Part shown: in pieces, positions 27,504 to 37,649 of the stretch
Position numbering within the stretch: the first letter of the stretch is position 1
How the letters are laid out: each line of letters begins with the position of its first letter
DNA from: Mycobacteroides immunogenum
Lineage (GTDB): Bacteria; Actinomycetota; Actinomycetes; Mycobacteriales; Mycobacteriaceae
Assembly (NCBI RefSeq): GCF_001605725.1
Contig: NZ_CP011530.1
Coordinates: forward strand, 1 to 64,000
DNA length: 64,000 nucleotides
Reading direction: 5' to 3'
Position numbers and translations under genes: made by a program
Notes under the pieces: model-generated
The model's input: only the letters and a program-made list of their open reading frames with translations
Told to the model about the DNA's origin: nothing
The model's database searches: none

Positions 27504-28892
27504 ATGAAGATTCCTGAAGTGATTACCACCAGAGTTCAGTCGACCATCCCGATGGATCTGCAGATCCGGGGCGCGCATCTGTATGACAAGACCCGGCGAT
27601 GGGTGACCGGGACGAACGGAGAGAAGCTCTTCGTCGAGAGTCCTGTCCCGCCGGTCGAGGACGTCGAGCTCGCCGACATCGACCTCAGCAACCCTTTTCT
27701 CTATCGCCAGGGGCGCTGGCAGTCCTACTTCGAGCGCTTGCGCAACGAGGCGCCAGTCCACTATCAGCCCAACAGTTCGTTCGGTCCGTTCTGGTCTGTC
27801 ACGCGGCATGCCGACATCGTGGCCGTGGACAAGAACCACGAGCTCTTCTCCGCCGAGCCGTTCATTGTCATCGGGGCCCCGCCTCGCTTCCTCGATATCG
27901 CGATGTTCATCGCGATGGATCCGCCACGGCATGACGCGCAGCGGGCCGCTGTCCAAGGCGTGGTCGCGCCGAAGAACCTGCGTGAGATGGAGGGGCTGAT
28001 TCGATCGCGTGTGCAGGAGGTGCTGGACGACCTGCCTGTGGATCAGCCGTTCGACTGGGTGCAGAACGTCTCGATCGAGTTGACCGCTCGGATGCTCGCG
28101 ACTCTCCTGGACTTTCCGTACGAGCAGCGTCGCAAGCTCGTCTACTGGTCAGACCTTGCGACCTCGCTGGAGCAGGCTAACGGCGGGCCCTCGGACAACG
28201 ACGAGGTGTTCCCCGGCATGCGCGACATGGCGCGAGGTCTCAGCGCTCTCTGGCACGACAAGGCAGCCCGGACAGCGGCCGGGGAGGAACCTGGCTTCGA
28301 TCTGATCACCATGTTGCAGAGCAACGAGAGCACCAAGGACCTGATCGACCGCCCGATGGAATTCTTGGGCAACCTTGTGTTGCTGATCGTCGGAGGCAAC
28401 GACACGACCCGGAACTCGATGAGCGGCGGTGTTCTTGCGCTGAACCGCTTCCCCGATCAGTTCGAGAAGCTGAAGGCGAACCCCGACTTGATTCCCAACA
28501 TGGGCTCGGAGATCATCCGGTGGCAAACCCCGCTGGCGTATATGCGCCGGGTCGCCAAGGCCGATACCATTCTGAACGGGCAATTCATCCGCAAGGGCGA
28601 CAAGGTAGTGATGTGGTACGCCTCGGGCAACCGTGACGAGCGCGTGTTCGAACGGCCGGATGAGTTCATCATCGACCGGGCCAACGCCCGCAACCACATC
28701 TCGTTCGGCTTCGGCGTCCACCGCTGCATGGGCAACCGGCTGGCCGAGCTCCAGCTGCGGATCCTGTGGGAGGAGTTGCTTACCCGTTTCGACAACATCG
28801 AGGTCGTCGGGGAGCCAGAGTACGTGCAGTCCAATTTCGTCAGGGGGATCAGTAAAATGATGGTCCGCCTCACCCCGAAGTCCAGCGCATGA
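27504..28892 (+). CDS. Cytochrome P450, CYP153-like (terminal alkane/fatty acid hydroxylase)
   Basis: A 462-residue P450 with the I-helix GGNDTT (298-302 region), K-helix EIIR (336-339) and heme-binding FGFGVHRCMG (401-410, ligand C408). Sequence character (VGGNDTTRNSMSGG, FGFGVHRCMGNRLAELQLRI) and the adjacent ferredoxin and reductase genes match the CYP153 family, which hydroxylates the terminal carbon of medium-chain alkanes, fatty acids or alicyclic compounds. Its stop overlaps the reductase start by 4 nt. Confidence 0.9.
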   Translation: MKIPEVITTRVQSTIPMDLQIRGAHLYDKTRRWVTGTNGEKLFVESPVPPVEDVELADIDLSNPFLYRQGRWQSYFERLRNEAPVHYQPNSSFGPFWSVTRHADIVAVDKNHELFSAEPFIVIGAPPRFLDIAMFIAMDPPRHDAQRAAVQGVVAPKNLREMEGLIRSRVQEVLDDLPVDQPFDWVQNVSIELTARMLATLLDFPYEQRRKLVYWSDLATSLEQANGGPSDNDEVFPGMRDMARGLSALWHDKAARTAAGEEPGFDLITMLQSNESTKDLIDRPMEFLGNLVLLIVGGNDTTRNSMSGGVLALNRFPDQFEKLKANPDLIPNMGSEIIRWQTPLAYMRRVAKADTILNGQFIRKGDKVVMWYASGNRDERVFERPDEFIIDRANARNHISFGFGVHRCMGNRLAELQLRILWEELLTRFDNIEVVGEPEYVQSNFVRGISKMMVRLTPKSSA

Positions 28893-30091
28893 CTTCGCAG
28901 CGGGCCCTCATCGTTGGGGCCGGCCATGCCGGGGTCCAGCTCGCGGCCAGTCTCCGCCAGGAAGGGTGGACCGGTGAGATCGTCCTCATCGGCGAGGAGT
29001 CGGCGCTGCCCTATCAACGCCCGCCGCTGTCGAAGGCTTACCTGGCGGGGAAGAGCACGCTCGACGAACTTGCGATCCGCAGCGCCGAATTCTACAGCAA
29101 GCAGGGAATCCAACTCCTGGACGCGACCGTGGAGGCGATCGACCGCTCGGCCGGTCACCTTGCACTGAGCGCCGGCGACACGCTGCCCTACGACAAGCTC
29201 GCGCTGTGCACTGGGGCCAGCCCTCGACGGCTTTCCATCCCGGGTGCCGACCTGGTCGGCGTCTACTACCTACGCACCGCTGCGGACGTCGAGATGATCC
29301 GAGAGGTCACCAGCCCCGGGTGCCGGGCCGTGATCGTCGGCGGCGGCTACATCGGACTGGAGACGGCCGCTTCGTTGCGTGCGCTGGGTCTGGAGGTCAC
29401 AGTGCTTGAGGCGGCCGAGCGCGTCCTCGAACGGGTCACCGCTCCCGAGGTATCGGCGTTCTTCGAACGGATCCACCGGGAGGAGGGCGTGAACATCAGG
29501 ACGGGCGCGCTGGTCGAGGCTCTGTCCGGTGACGGCAGGGTCCGCGAGGTATTCCTGTCAGGTGGCGAATCAATTCCCGCCGACCTCGTCATTGTCGGCA
29601 TCGGCGTTGAGCCGAACACCGAGCTCGCCGCCGCCGCGGGTCTGGTCGTCGACAACGGCGTCGTGATCGACGACCAGGCCCGGACCAGTGACCCCGACAT
29701 CGTGGCCGCCGGGGACTGCGCCAGCCACGACATGGCCCGTTACGGCCGTCGCATACGCCTGGAGTCCGTGCCGAGTGCGGGTGAGCAGGCCAAGGTGGCC
29801 GCCGCGACCTTCTGCGGCAAGCCCAAGATGATCGCGGCGCTTCCGTGGTTCTGGTCGGATCAATACGATCTCAAGCTCCAGATCGCCGGTCTCAACACCG
29901 AGTACGACGAAGTCGTCTGCAGCGGCGACCCGATCCGGGACCGCGCCTTCGCCTGCTTCTACCTCCGTGCCGGCGAGCTCATTGCTGCCGACTGCGTCAA
30001 CCGGCCCCGGGACTTCGTGTTCAGCAAGCGGGTCATCGCGCAACGACTCCCCGTCGGCCGGGCCGAACTGGTGCTCGCCGGCTCGACCTGA
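28889..30091 (+). CDS. Ferredoxin reductase (FAD, NAD(P)H)
   Basis: A 400-residue putidaredoxin-reductase-like flavoprotein. An FAD-binding GAGHAG motif lies near residue 10 (ALIVGAGHAGVQLA), the NAD(P)H motif is VIVGGGYIGLE, and the second FAD motif is DIVAAGDCA. It reduces the ferredoxin for the P450s. The ATGA overlap with the CYP153-like gene shows translational coupling, so ferredoxin, P450 and reductase form a complete three-component system. Confidence 0.94.
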   Translation: MTSQRALIVGAGHAGVQLAASLRQEGWTGEIVLIGEESALPYQRPPLSKAYLAGKSTLDELAIRSAEFYSKQGIQLLDATVEAIDRSAGHLALSAGDTLPYDKLALCTGASPRRLSIPGADLVGVYYLRTAADVEMIREVTSPGCRAVIVGGGYIGLETAASLRALGLEVTVLEAAERVLERVTAPEVSAFFERIHREEGVNIRTGALVEALSGDGRVREVFLSGGESIPADLVIVGIGVEPNTELAAAAGLVVDNGVVIDDQARTSDPDIVAAGDCASHDMARYGRRIRLESVPSAGEQAKVAAATFCGKPKMIAALPWFWSDQYDLKLQIAGLNTEYDEVVCSGDPIRDRAFACFYLRAGELIAADCVNRPRDFVFSKRVIAQRLPVGRAELVLAGST

Positions 30092-30165
30092 ACTGACTGG
30101 TCCCTGGGGTCGACGGCGGTAGGAAGACATCGAGTGCGGCCCCACATTTTCAGAAAGGAACGTCA

Positions 30166-31626
30166 GTGACGAATATCATCCAGCTCCCGCTGGCGAAGGG
30201 TCGTGAGCGGCTCTCATCGGTACTCCTGGCGCCGCTGCCGAGTCGAGTCGACGCGACCCTGCTTGGGGTCAGCGACCATTGGCCTGTGCGTGAGCTCACC
30301 CCGCCCCCGGCGGGGTCGGGCCTCGAGCCGGTCCGGGGGACCGCGGGCCTGCCTTTGCTCGGTCACACCCTGGACTACATCAGGTTCGGCTCCAACTTCA
30401 CCCGGGCCAGGTACCAACGCTTCGGACCGGTCTGGTGGATGGGCGCCTTCGGTACGAGAATCGTGATGGTGGCCGGCGCGGATGCCACCCAGGAGGCGCT
30501 GACGACCAAGGCGAAGTCGTTCTCCCAGGACGGGTGGACCTATCTCATCGATGCCTTCTTTCACCGGGGCCTGATGCTGATGAGCTTCGACGAGCACAGG
30601 ATGCATCGGCGGATCATGCAGGAAGCGTTCACCCGCGACCGGCTCGCCGGCTATGTCGACCAGCTCGGCCCGACGCTGGAGACCAGCATCCCCGGGTGGA
30701 CAGCGGGCCGGTCCACGCGCATCTACCCACTGCTGAAGGCCTTGACTCTCGACGTCGCAACGGGGGTCTTCATGGCAGGTCGGGGCAGGAGCGAGGACAT
30801 CGACGCCATCAACGACGCCTTCGTGGCCACCGTGCGCGCAGCCAGCTCGATCATCCATTTCCCGCTGCCCGGTACTCGGTGGCGCGCCGGAGTCCGTGGG
30901 CGCACGCTCCTGGAGAACTACTTCACCCGGCATCTGCCGACGGCTCGAAGTGGCCAGGGAGACGACCTCTTCACGGGGTTGTGCCATGCGCGCACGGCCG
31001 ACGGTGAGGCGTTCAACGATGAGGACGTCGTCAACCACATGATCTTCTTGATGATGGCGGCCCACGACACCTCGACCATTACCACCACAGCTGCCGCCTA
31101 CTTCCTCGCCAAGCACCCAGCCTGGCAGGAACGGGCTCGGGCCGAGTCCGACCGACTCGGTGAACGCCGCCCCGACATCGACGACCTGGACTCGCTGGCG
31201 ACTCTCGACCTGGTGATCAAGGAGACGCTGCGCCTCGTAGCGCCCGTGCCGATCGTGATGCGCAAAACGATCGAGAACGTGGAGATTGCCGGACGCCACA
31301 TCCCGGCGGACACCCTGGTGGCCGTGGCTCCTGCGGTGAACCACTTCGACGAGTCGTGCTGGACCGGCCCCGATACCTTCGACCCCGACCGTTTCAGCGA
31401 GCCGCGCCGGGAGGACCAGAATCACCGTTTCGGGTGGATCCCCTTCGGAGGAGGGGTGCACAAGTGCATTGGTCTGCACTTCGGCACTCTCGAGGTCAAG
31501 GCGATCCTGCACTACATGCTGCGCACGTACACCTGGTCGGTCCCGGACCAGTATGAAGTGAGATGGGACAACACTTCGCTCCCCATCCCTGTCGACGGGT
31601 TGCCGATCACCCTGGAGCGCAGATGA
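30166..31626 (+). CDS. Cytochrome P450, CYP136-like
   Basis: A 486-residue P450 with I-helix AAHDTST (298-304), K-helix ETLR (353-356) and heme site FGGGVHKCIG (427-436, ligand C434). Stretches such as FFHRGLMLMSFDEH, HRRIMQEAF and a PIPVDGLPI end closely resemble mycobacterial CYP136 (Rv3059) as I remember it; this needs a database check. It starts at GTG after AAAGGAA. It probably uses the same ferredoxin pair. Substrate unknown. Its stop overlaps the next start. Confidence 0.88.
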   Translation: MTNIIQLPLAKGRERLSSVLLAPLPSRVDATLLGVSDHWPVRELTPPPAGSGLEPVRGTAGLPLLGHTLDYIRFGSNFTRARYQRFGPVWWMGAFGTRIVMVAGADATQEALTTKAKSFSQDGWTYLIDAFFHRGLMLMSFDEHRMHRRIMQEAFTRDRLAGYVDQLGPTLETSIPGWTAGRSTRIYPLLKALTLDVATGVFMAGRGRSEDIDAINDAFVATVRAASSIIHFPLPGTRWRAGVRGRTLLENYFTRHLPTARSGQGDDLFTGLCHARTADGEAFNDEDVVNHMIFLMMAAHDTSTITTTAAAYFLAKHPAWQERARAESDRLGERRPDIDDLDSLATLDLVIKETLRLVAPVPIVMRKTIENVEIAGRHIPADTLVAVAPAVNHFDESCWTGPDTFDPDRFSEPRREDQNHRFGWIPFGGGVHKCIGLHFGTLEVKAILHYMLRTYTWSVPDQYEVRWDNTSLPIPVDGLPITLERR

Positions 31627-32348
31627 ATCAGGCACCGGTGGCGTCGTTGGTGGCGACCGACTTCCTCGACATCGAACACGCGTCCGTCCGGGCATTCACC
31701 GCCGCCGCGATTGGGGATGCGAGCACCGACCGGGACAAGGCCAATCGCCTCTTCACCACCGTCCGTGACCAGATCTGGTACGACCCCTACACAGTGTCGG
31801 ACGATCCCGCCCACTATCGAGCCAGCTTCGTCCTCGAGGCCGGGCGTGCCTATTGCGTCCCGAAGGCGGTGCTCTTGACCGCGGTGTGCCGTGCGGCAGG
31901 GATTCCGGCGCTGCTGGGCTTCGCTGATGTCCGCAATCACCTGCAGACCGAAGCGCTGCGAGCGCTCATGGGCGGCACAGACCTGTTCGTCTATCACGGT
32001 TACAGCCTTCTCTACATCGACGGCCGGTGGTTGAAGGCGACACCTGCGTTCAACACCGAGTTGTGTGCGCGTTTCAGTGTGCCGCCGGTGGAATTCGACG
32101 GCGATCGCGACGCCCTCCTGCACGCCTTCACCGCCGACGGAGCCCAGCATATGGAGTACGTCCGCGAGCGCGGCATCTTCGACGACCTGCCTTTGAACGC
32201 GATCCTGACCGAGCTTCGGCATACCTATGGACCGGTGATGTTCAAACGCGCTGACGTGATCGCTGACGCTTTCACCGACACACCCACCAGACGCACCCCA
32301 CCCAACGGGCTCTCCCGCGGGTTCGACTCACTCCTGGAGGACCGATGA
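31623..32348 (+). CDS. Transglutaminase-like protein
   Basis: A 241-residue protein of the transglutaminase/papain-like fold, with C78 (GRAYCVPKAVL) and H125 (VYHGYSLLYIDGRW). The position where the third triad residue, Asp, is expected reads KATPAFN, with Thr140. Bacterial relatives act as proteases, amidases or acyltransferases; here the enzyme may be specialised or lack full activity. The ATG overlaps the CYP136-like stop and the stop overlaps the aldehyde dehydrogenase start, so it is integral to the pathway operon. Confidence 0.82.
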   Translation: MNQAPVASLVATDFLDIEHASVRAFTAAAIGDASTDRDKANRLFTTVRDQIWYDPYTVSDDPAHYRASFVLEAGRAYCVPKAVLLTAVCRAAGIPALLGFADVRNHLQTEALRALMGGTDLFVYHGYSLLYIDGRWLKATPAFNTELCARFSVPPVEFDGDRDALLHAFTADGAQHMEYVRERGIFDDLPLNAILTELRHTYGPVMFKRADVIADAFTDTPTRRTPPNGLSRGFDSLLEDR

Positions 32349-33874
32349 GCACGGCGACCACAGCGGACGCCTTGGCCGTGTGTAGCCCAGCCGACGGCCG
32401 GCGGATCGCAACCGTCCCCGTGGATGATCGTGAGACCGTGAACCGCATCGCGGCTGACCTCCGCCGCGCCCAGGCAGGGTGGGCCGAAGCTGGCCCGCGG
32501 CAACGCGCAAGATGGTTGCATCGCTGGCGGGACTGGATCCTGGCTCACACCGACGAGCTCACCGACCTGTTGCAAGCCGAAACGGGCAAAGTGCGCCCAG
32601 ACGCTCTCGTGGAGACGACCGCGTCGTGCGAATTCATCACCTACTACGCCGACAATGCCGAGAGGTTTCTCGCTGGCGAGCAGGTCAGGCCCTCGAGTCT
32701 GTTGAGTCTGCCGAAGCGGCTGTCCAAGACCTACCACCCGTACCCTGTTGTCGGGCTCATCACGCCCTGGAACTTCCCGATCACCCTCTTCCTCATGGAT
32801 GCAGCACCCGCGTTGGCTGCCGGGTGCGCGGTCCTGGCGAAGTCCTCGGAAGCGACGCCACTGACGTGTGCGCGGGTCGTCGAAGGCTGGCACGAGATCG
32901 GCGCCCCCCCGGTCCTGGCCCATGTTGTGGGTGCCGGCGAAGCGGGTGCGTCGGTGGTGGACGCAGCTGACTTCGTGCAGTTCACCGGCTCGACAGCCAC
33001 CGGGCGCGCGGTCGCGATCCGCTGTGCCGAGCACCTGAAGCCGGTGAGCCTGGAGCTGGGCGGTAAGGATCCGGCGATAGTGCTGGAGGACGCCGACCTT
33101 GCTCGCGCGGTCGAGGGGATCGCGTGGGGCGGTCTGTTCAACGCAGGGCAGGTCTGCATCTCCGTTGAGCGGGTGTATGTGGTAGCTGAGATCTACGACG
33201 AGTTCGTGGCTCGGCTGACGCAAAGGGTGCGGTCCCTCGCCCACGGTGCAGCGGCAGGTGACGACGTGGGTGCGATGGTCACTGCGAGGCAGGTCGAGAT
33301 CGCCGATCGCCACGTCAACGAGGCGGTGGCGGCGGGTGCACGGGTCTTGGTCGGCGGAACCCGGAGCGCGGCCGGGAACTACTACGCTCCTACCGTCCTG
33401 GTCGGCGTCGACCACACGATGACTTGCATGACCGAGGAGACCTTCGGACCCACGATCCCGGTGATGCTGGTCGCGGATGAAGACGAGGCCGTCCGCTTGG
33501 CCAACGACTCGGTGTACGGCCTGTCCGCGACGGTGTGGACCCGCGATCACGCTCGTGCGCAGCGCATCGCGAAACGCCTGGACGCGGGCGCTGTCAACAT
33601 CAACGACGTCTTCAGTAACCTCTTCGCCACCACACTGCCGCACAGTGGATGGAAGGCATCAGGTATCGGTGCGCGGCTCGGCGGCGCCTATGGGCTGCAC
33701 AAGTACTGCCGGGTCCAGGCGGTGACGGAGCCGCGGATCCCTGTCCTGACACGGGAACTCACGTGGTACCCGTACACCTCTCGGCGTGCGGCCATCGCCG
33801 AAAGAGTATTGCGCGCGGCAGCCGGCCGCGGCCTGTGGCAACGCCTCGGCCTGAACAAGGAGAACAGCAAGTGA
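32345..33874 (+). CDS. Aldehyde dehydrogenase family protein
   Basis: A 509-residue NAD(P)-dependent aldehyde dehydrogenase with PWNF (N143 region), E237 in LELGGKDP and the catalytic C271 in NAGQVCIS, plus EETFGPTIPVM near 365. In this operon it would oxidise the aldehyde formed from the P450-derived alcohol to a carboxylic acid. The start overlaps the transglutaminase-like gene (ATGA) and the end overlaps the SDR gene (GTGA). Confidence 0.94.
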   Translation: MSTATTADALAVCSPADGRRIATVPVDDRETVNRIAADLRRAQAGWAEAGPRQRARWLHRWRDWILAHTDELTDLLQAETGKVRPDALVETTASCEFITYYADNAERFLAGEQVRPSSLLSLPKRLSKTYHPYPVVGLITPWNFPITLFLMDAAPALAAGCAVLAKSSEATPLTCARVVEGWHEIGAPPVLAHVVGAGEAGASVVDAADFVQFTGSTATGRAVAIRCAEHLKPVSLELGGKDPAIVLEDADLARAVEGIAWGGLFNAGQVCISVERVYVVAEIYDEFVARLTQRVRSLAHGAAAGDDVGAMVTARQVEIADRHVNEAVAAGARVLVGGTRSAAGNYYAPTVLVGVDHTMTCMTEETFGPTIPVMLVADEDEAVRLANDSVYGLSATVWTRDHARAQRIAKRLDAGAVNINDVFSNLFATTLPHSGWKASGIGARLGGAYGLHKYCRVQAVTEPRIPVLTRELTWYPYTSRRAAIAERVLRAAAGRGLWQRLGLNKENSK

Positions 33875-34707
33875 CGACGCACAACCCCCGCAATGCCGCC
33901 AAGACCGTGGCAATCACGGGCGGAGCCCGCGGTATCGGATACCAGACCGCGAAGGAGTTGATCCGACGAGGCCACCGCGTCGCTATTGGCGACGTCGACG
34001 AGGCCCGTGCAAAGGAGGCCGCCGTTGATCTCGGGGTGAAGGTCGTCGCCCACTTGGATGTCACCGACCCTGACTCGTTCCGCGATTTTCTCGACCTGGT
34101 CGAGGGGGACCTCGGCCCGCTCGACGTACTGATCAACAACGCGGGCATCATGCCCACCGGGCACGCCCACGAGGAAGACGACGCGGTAACCCGGCGGCAG
34201 GTCGAGATCAACGTCCTGGGAGTTGTCTTCGGCACCAAGCTCGCCCTTCAACGGATGCTGCCGCGGCGTGCTGGGCACATCATCAACACCGCATCACTGG
34301 CCGGTGAGCTCGCCGTACCCGGTCTGGCGACCTATTGCGGCACCAAGTTCGCGGTCATCGGATTCACCGAGGCAGCACGACAAGAATACCGCAAGTCCGG
34401 GGTCCAACTGTCCACGGTCCGGCCCACGTTCACCAACACCGAACTTGTCGCTGGGACGGCTGGGGCCAAGGGAATGCGCAACGCCGAGCCCGAGGAGATC
34501 GCCCGAGCGACAGCCGATTTGATCGAGAACCCGCGTCCCTTCGTGCGCGTCACCCGCCTCGCCGGCGGCATGGTCGCCGCGATGAAGTTCGTCCCCGGTT
34601 GGCTGGCCACCTGGCTCGGCTCGGCCCTGGGCTCGGACTCGGTGTTCCTGGACGACGTCGACATGAGGACCCGCCAGGCCTACCTGGACAGAATCCGGAA
34701 CAACTGA
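33871..34707 (+). CDS. Short-chain dehydrogenase/reductase (SDR)
   Basis: A 278-residue SDR with the cofactor motif TGGARGIG (16-23), NNAG (89-92), and the catalytic S142, Y155 and K159 (TYCGTKF). It starts at GTG overlapping the aldehyde dehydrogenase stop. It is the obvious candidate for oxidation of the hydroxylated product to the aldehyde or ketone. A hydrophobic C-terminal stretch (VAAMKFVPGWLATWLG) may associate with the membrane. Confidence 0.93.
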   Translation: MTTHNPRNAAKTVAITGGARGIGYQTAKELIRRGHRVAIGDVDEARAKEAAVDLGVKVVAHLDVTDPDSFRDFLDLVEGDLGPLDVLINNAGIMPTGHAHEEDDAVTRRQVEINVLGVVFGTKLALQRMLPRRAGHIINTASLAGELAVPGLATYCGTKFAVIGFTEAARQEYRKSGVQLSTVRPTFTNTELVAGTAGAKGMRNAEPEEIARATADLIENPRPFVRVTRLAGGMVAAMKFVPGWLATWLGSALGSDSVFLDDVDMRTRQAYLDRIRNN

Positions 34708-34756
34708 TCATGTCTTCGAACCCCGTCGTGCGCCCATCCACCGAAGAGGAACTCAC

Positions 34757-35824
34757 ATGCCCCGCAGGACCCTGATCGAGGACTACCCGCATCGGATGGG
34801 GGGGCATTGCGGTTCTGGTGCGATGCGGGATCTTCTGCACTGGCATGGTTTGGGGTGGGATGGACCGCCCGATGAAGGCCTCGTGTTCGCGCTCGGTGGC
34901 GCGCTAGGGCTGACCTACCTCCGGTCGAGCGACCTCGTTCCGCCGCTGTACCTGGTGGGACGAGGCGCCGACTTCGAAGTCGACCTACCTCGTCGGCTCG
35001 GCGGACAGGTCCACGTTCTCACCACCGATGATCCCCGCGAGGGGTGGCTGTGGGTTCTCGACGAGATTGACGCAGGCAGACCCAGCCTGGTGTGGGGCGA
35101 CATCGGCGAGCTGCCGTACCTGCGGGTCCAGCTACGGATGAGTCGCCACGACATCGTGGTGATTGGCTATGATGAGGCCAAGGGGATTGCCGTTGTCGTA
35201 GACAATGACCGCGCCGAGGTGCAGGAGGTCCCGCTCGAAGCCCTGGCTCGGGCGCGGTCCTCGACGTCGTTCCCGCAACCGACGCGCCACTGCACGTATC
35301 GCATCACCTGGCCGGGCGCGCTGCCGGATGTGGCGGGAGTGGCGGCAGAGGCATTTCGCCAGTCCGCGGCCAGCATGCGGCGCCCGTCGCGGCCGGGGAT
35401 TGTCGATCTCACGACAGCGGTGCCCGGGGCTGAGGGCTTAGCCGCGGTCGCGCAGCTGGCAGCCGACGTCCAGACCTGGGTCGACCTTCCGGCAGACGAC
35501 CTCGAGATCCTCTTGTTCAGCCTGAGCGCTTTCATTGAGAAGGCAGGCACCGGTGGCGGGCTGTTTCGTCGATTGCTCGCCGATGGCTGCGCGGATGTCG
35601 CACGTCTGACCGGTGACCTTGCCACCGCAGACCTCGCCGTCGTCGCCAGCCGTTGCGCACAGGCATGGACCGACATTGCACGCGCCGGGATCCAGTGCGA
35701 CGTTGATGTGCGAGCCCGCGCGGGCGGGATGGCCTTGGCGGCCAGCCGACTGCCAGAACTCGAGTTGGACCTGGTCGAGTCCTTGGAGTCTGCTTCAAGC
35801 TCGCTTTCGGCTGCAGATCGCTGA
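34757..35824 (+). CDS. BtrH-like N-terminal domain protein (possible acyltransferase)
   Basis: A 355-residue protein whose N-terminus matches BtrH-type domains, with the putative nucleophile C18 in GGHCGSGAMRDLLHWHG and an SRHDIVVIGYD segment carrying the likely histidine (about residue 130). The C-terminal half is a helical DUF4872-like domain. BtrH of butirosin biosynthesis moves an acyl group from a carrier protein to an amine. Its presence next to a transglutaminase-like protein and an acyl-CoA ligase hints at amide formation or cleavage in this pathway; that is inference. Confidence 0.8.
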   Translation: MPRRTLIEDYPHRMGGHCGSGAMRDLLHWHGLGWDGPPDEGLVFALGGALGLTYLRSSDLVPPLYLVGRGADFEVDLPRRLGGQVHVLTTDDPREGWLWVLDEIDAGRPSLVWGDIGELPYLRVQLRMSRHDIVVIGYDEAKGIAVVVDNDRAEVQEVPLEALARARSSTSFPQPTRHCTYRITWPGALPDVAGVAAEAFRQSAASMRRPSRPGIVDLTTAVPGAEGLAAVAQLAADVQTWVDLPADDLEILLFSLSAFIEKAGTGGGLFRRLLADGCADVARLTGDLATADLAVVASRCAQAWTDIARAGIQCDVDVRARAGGMALAASRLPELELDLVESLESASSSLSAADR

Positions 35825-35896
35825 CAGCCCACTCTCCCTGGACGCTCGATCCCGGATCGTGTCGGTTCGACGGCAACTCTCTCAATAAGGAATGTT

Positions 35897-37528
35897 ATGC
35901 AGAGCACGATGATGACCGTCCCGTTGACAACTGCGGCGATTCTGCGCCACGGCTCGAGTGTGCATGGCTCGTCGACCGTGCGGACCTTACAGCCCGACGG
36001 GAGCATAAAGGTCGCCTCGTTCGCCGAGATCGGACGGCGGTCCGCCCAGTTGGCCAACGCGTTGCGCGGTTGTGGGATCACAGGCGATGAGCGTGTCGCG
36101 ACCTTTATGTGGAACAACCAGGAACATGTGGAGGTCTATTGTGCGGTGCCCTCGATGGGCGCGGTATTGCACACTCTCAATCTACGCCTCGCCTCAGATC
36201 AACTCGTCTACGTAGGCAACCACGCCGAGGACCGGGTCGTGATTCTCGATGGAAGCCTGGTCCCGCTGCTGGCCCCCGTGCTGCCGCAGATCACCAGCGT
36301 GCACACCGTCGTCGTGACCGGCGGGGTAGACCTCACCCCGCTGCACCGTGACGGGCTCACAGTCGTGGGTTACGAGGAGTTCATCTCCGCCCAACCCGAG
36401 ACGTTCGACTGGCCCGACCTCGATGAGCAGTCAGCAGCCGCCATGTGCTACACCTCTGGTACCACCGGAACCCCCAAAGGTGTCGCCTATAGCCACCGGT
36501 CGACCTACCTGCACTCGATGGCGGCCTGCGCCGCCGACGGACTGCGAGTCGGCTGTGACGACCGGATCCTCGCCATTGTGCCGATGTTCCATGCCAACGC
36601 CTGGGGACTGGTCTATGCCGCCCTCATGGCCGGTGCCGACCTGCTCATGCCTGACCGGTTCCTGCAGGCCGAGCCGCTGGTACGGCTCATCGATGCCCAG
36701 AAGCCAACCGTCGCAGGCGCGGTCCCGACAATCTGGAACGACGTGCTGAACTTCGTGGAGGCCAACCCCGATTACGACATTTCCTCTCTCGGCCTGGTTG
36801 CCTGCGGTGGCTCCGCCGTGCCCGTTCACCTGATGGAGGTCTTCGAGGAGAAGTACGGCGTGCAGGTCGTCCAGGCGTGGGGAATGACCGAGACCTCGCC
36901 GCTGGCCGCCGTCGCGCGTCCGCCGGCATCGCTCGACGCGCAGGAGCGGTGGCGCCTGCGAGCTACCCAGGGCCGTCCGGTTCCTGGTGTGGAGTTGCGG
37001 ATTGTCGGCGACGCGGGCAATGCGCTCCCGCACGACGGAGAAGCCGTCGGTGAGCTGCAGGTGCGCGGACCTTGGATCACCGGCTCGTACATCGGCGGAG
37101 AGGATGACGGGGAGAAGTTTCAGGACGGTTGGTTGCGCACCGGCGACGTCGGTCGGATCGATGAACGGAGCTTCGTGACGCTGACCGACCGCACCAAGGA
37201 CGTGATCAAGTCTGGTGGGGAGTGGATCTCCTCGGTCGAGCTCGAGCTGCTGCTCGCCGGACACCCCTATGTGCTCGAGGCATCTGTGATCGGGGTGCCG
37301 GACGAGAAGTGGCAGGAACGGCCTCTCGCGGTGATCGTCGTACGTGACGGTCGTGCGCCCACACCTGCTCATCTGCGTGACTTCCTCGTTGGCAAGGTCG
37401 CCAAATGGTGGTTGCCTGAGCGTTGGTGCTTTGTCGACGAGGTGCCCAAGACCTCGGTCGGCAAGTTCGACAAGAAGCGCCTGCGCTCCCTGTATGCTGA
37501 CGGAGAGCTTGCCGTCATTGAAATCTAG
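35897..37528 (+). CDS. Long-chain fatty acid--CoA ligase
   Basis: A 543-residue ANL-superfamily enzyme with the AMP-binding P-loop [11 protein letters not shown] (185-195), the WGMTE motif, TGDVG and the C-terminal lysine region [13 protein letters not shown]. It resembles medium/long-chain acyl-CoA synthetases of the DmdB/AlkK kind. As the last operon gene it would activate the acid made by the dehydrogenases. An AATAAGGAATG-type site precedes the ATG; the gap to the BtrH-like gene is 72 nt. Confidence 0.93.
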   Translation: MQSTMMTVPLTTAAILRHGSSVHGSSTVRTLQPDGSIKVASFAEIGRRSAQLANALRGCGITGDERVATFMWNNQEHVEVYCAVPSMGAVLHTLNLRLASDQLVYVGNHAEDRVVILDGSLVPLLAPVLPQITSVHTVVVTGGVDLTPLHRDGLTVVGYEEFISAQPETFDWPDLDEQSAAAMCYTSGTTGTPKGVAYSHRSTYLHSMAACAADGLRVGCDDRILAIVPMFHANAWGLVYAALMAGADLLMPDRFLQAEPLVRLIDAQKPTVAGAVPTIWNDVLNFVEANPDYDISSLGLVACGGSAVPVHLMEVFEEKYGVQVVQAWGMTETSPLAAVARPPASLDAQERWRLRATQGRPVPGVELRIVGDAGNALPHDGEAVGELQVRGPWITGSYIGGEDDGEKFQDGWLRTGDVGRIDERSFVTLTDRTKDVIKSGGEWISSVELELLLAGHPYVLEASVIGVPDEKWQERPLAVIVVRDGRAPTPAHLRDFLVGKVAKWWLPERWCFVDEVPKTSVGKFDKKRLRSLYADGELAVIEI

Positions 37529-37649
37529 GAATCTTCTCCTGCCGGAGATCTGGGAGGCAACTCCCGGCTCCGTGTTGGATCTGGCCCAAACTTCTGTCGG
37601 CAGCACGTGAAGGATGGCCACCCTCGAACCCACAGCCGTCAGATGGTCC

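Noticed and set aside
30214..31695. 493-codon minus-strand frame
   Set aside because: Antisense to the CYP136-like P450, which has all conserved motifs; no family features in the antisense frame.
34757..37528. A nonribosomal peptide or polyketide cluster because of the BtrH-like protein and ligase
   Set aside because: There is no carrier protein, condensation or ketosynthase domain in the region; the ligase looks like a stand-alone acyl-CoA synthetase.
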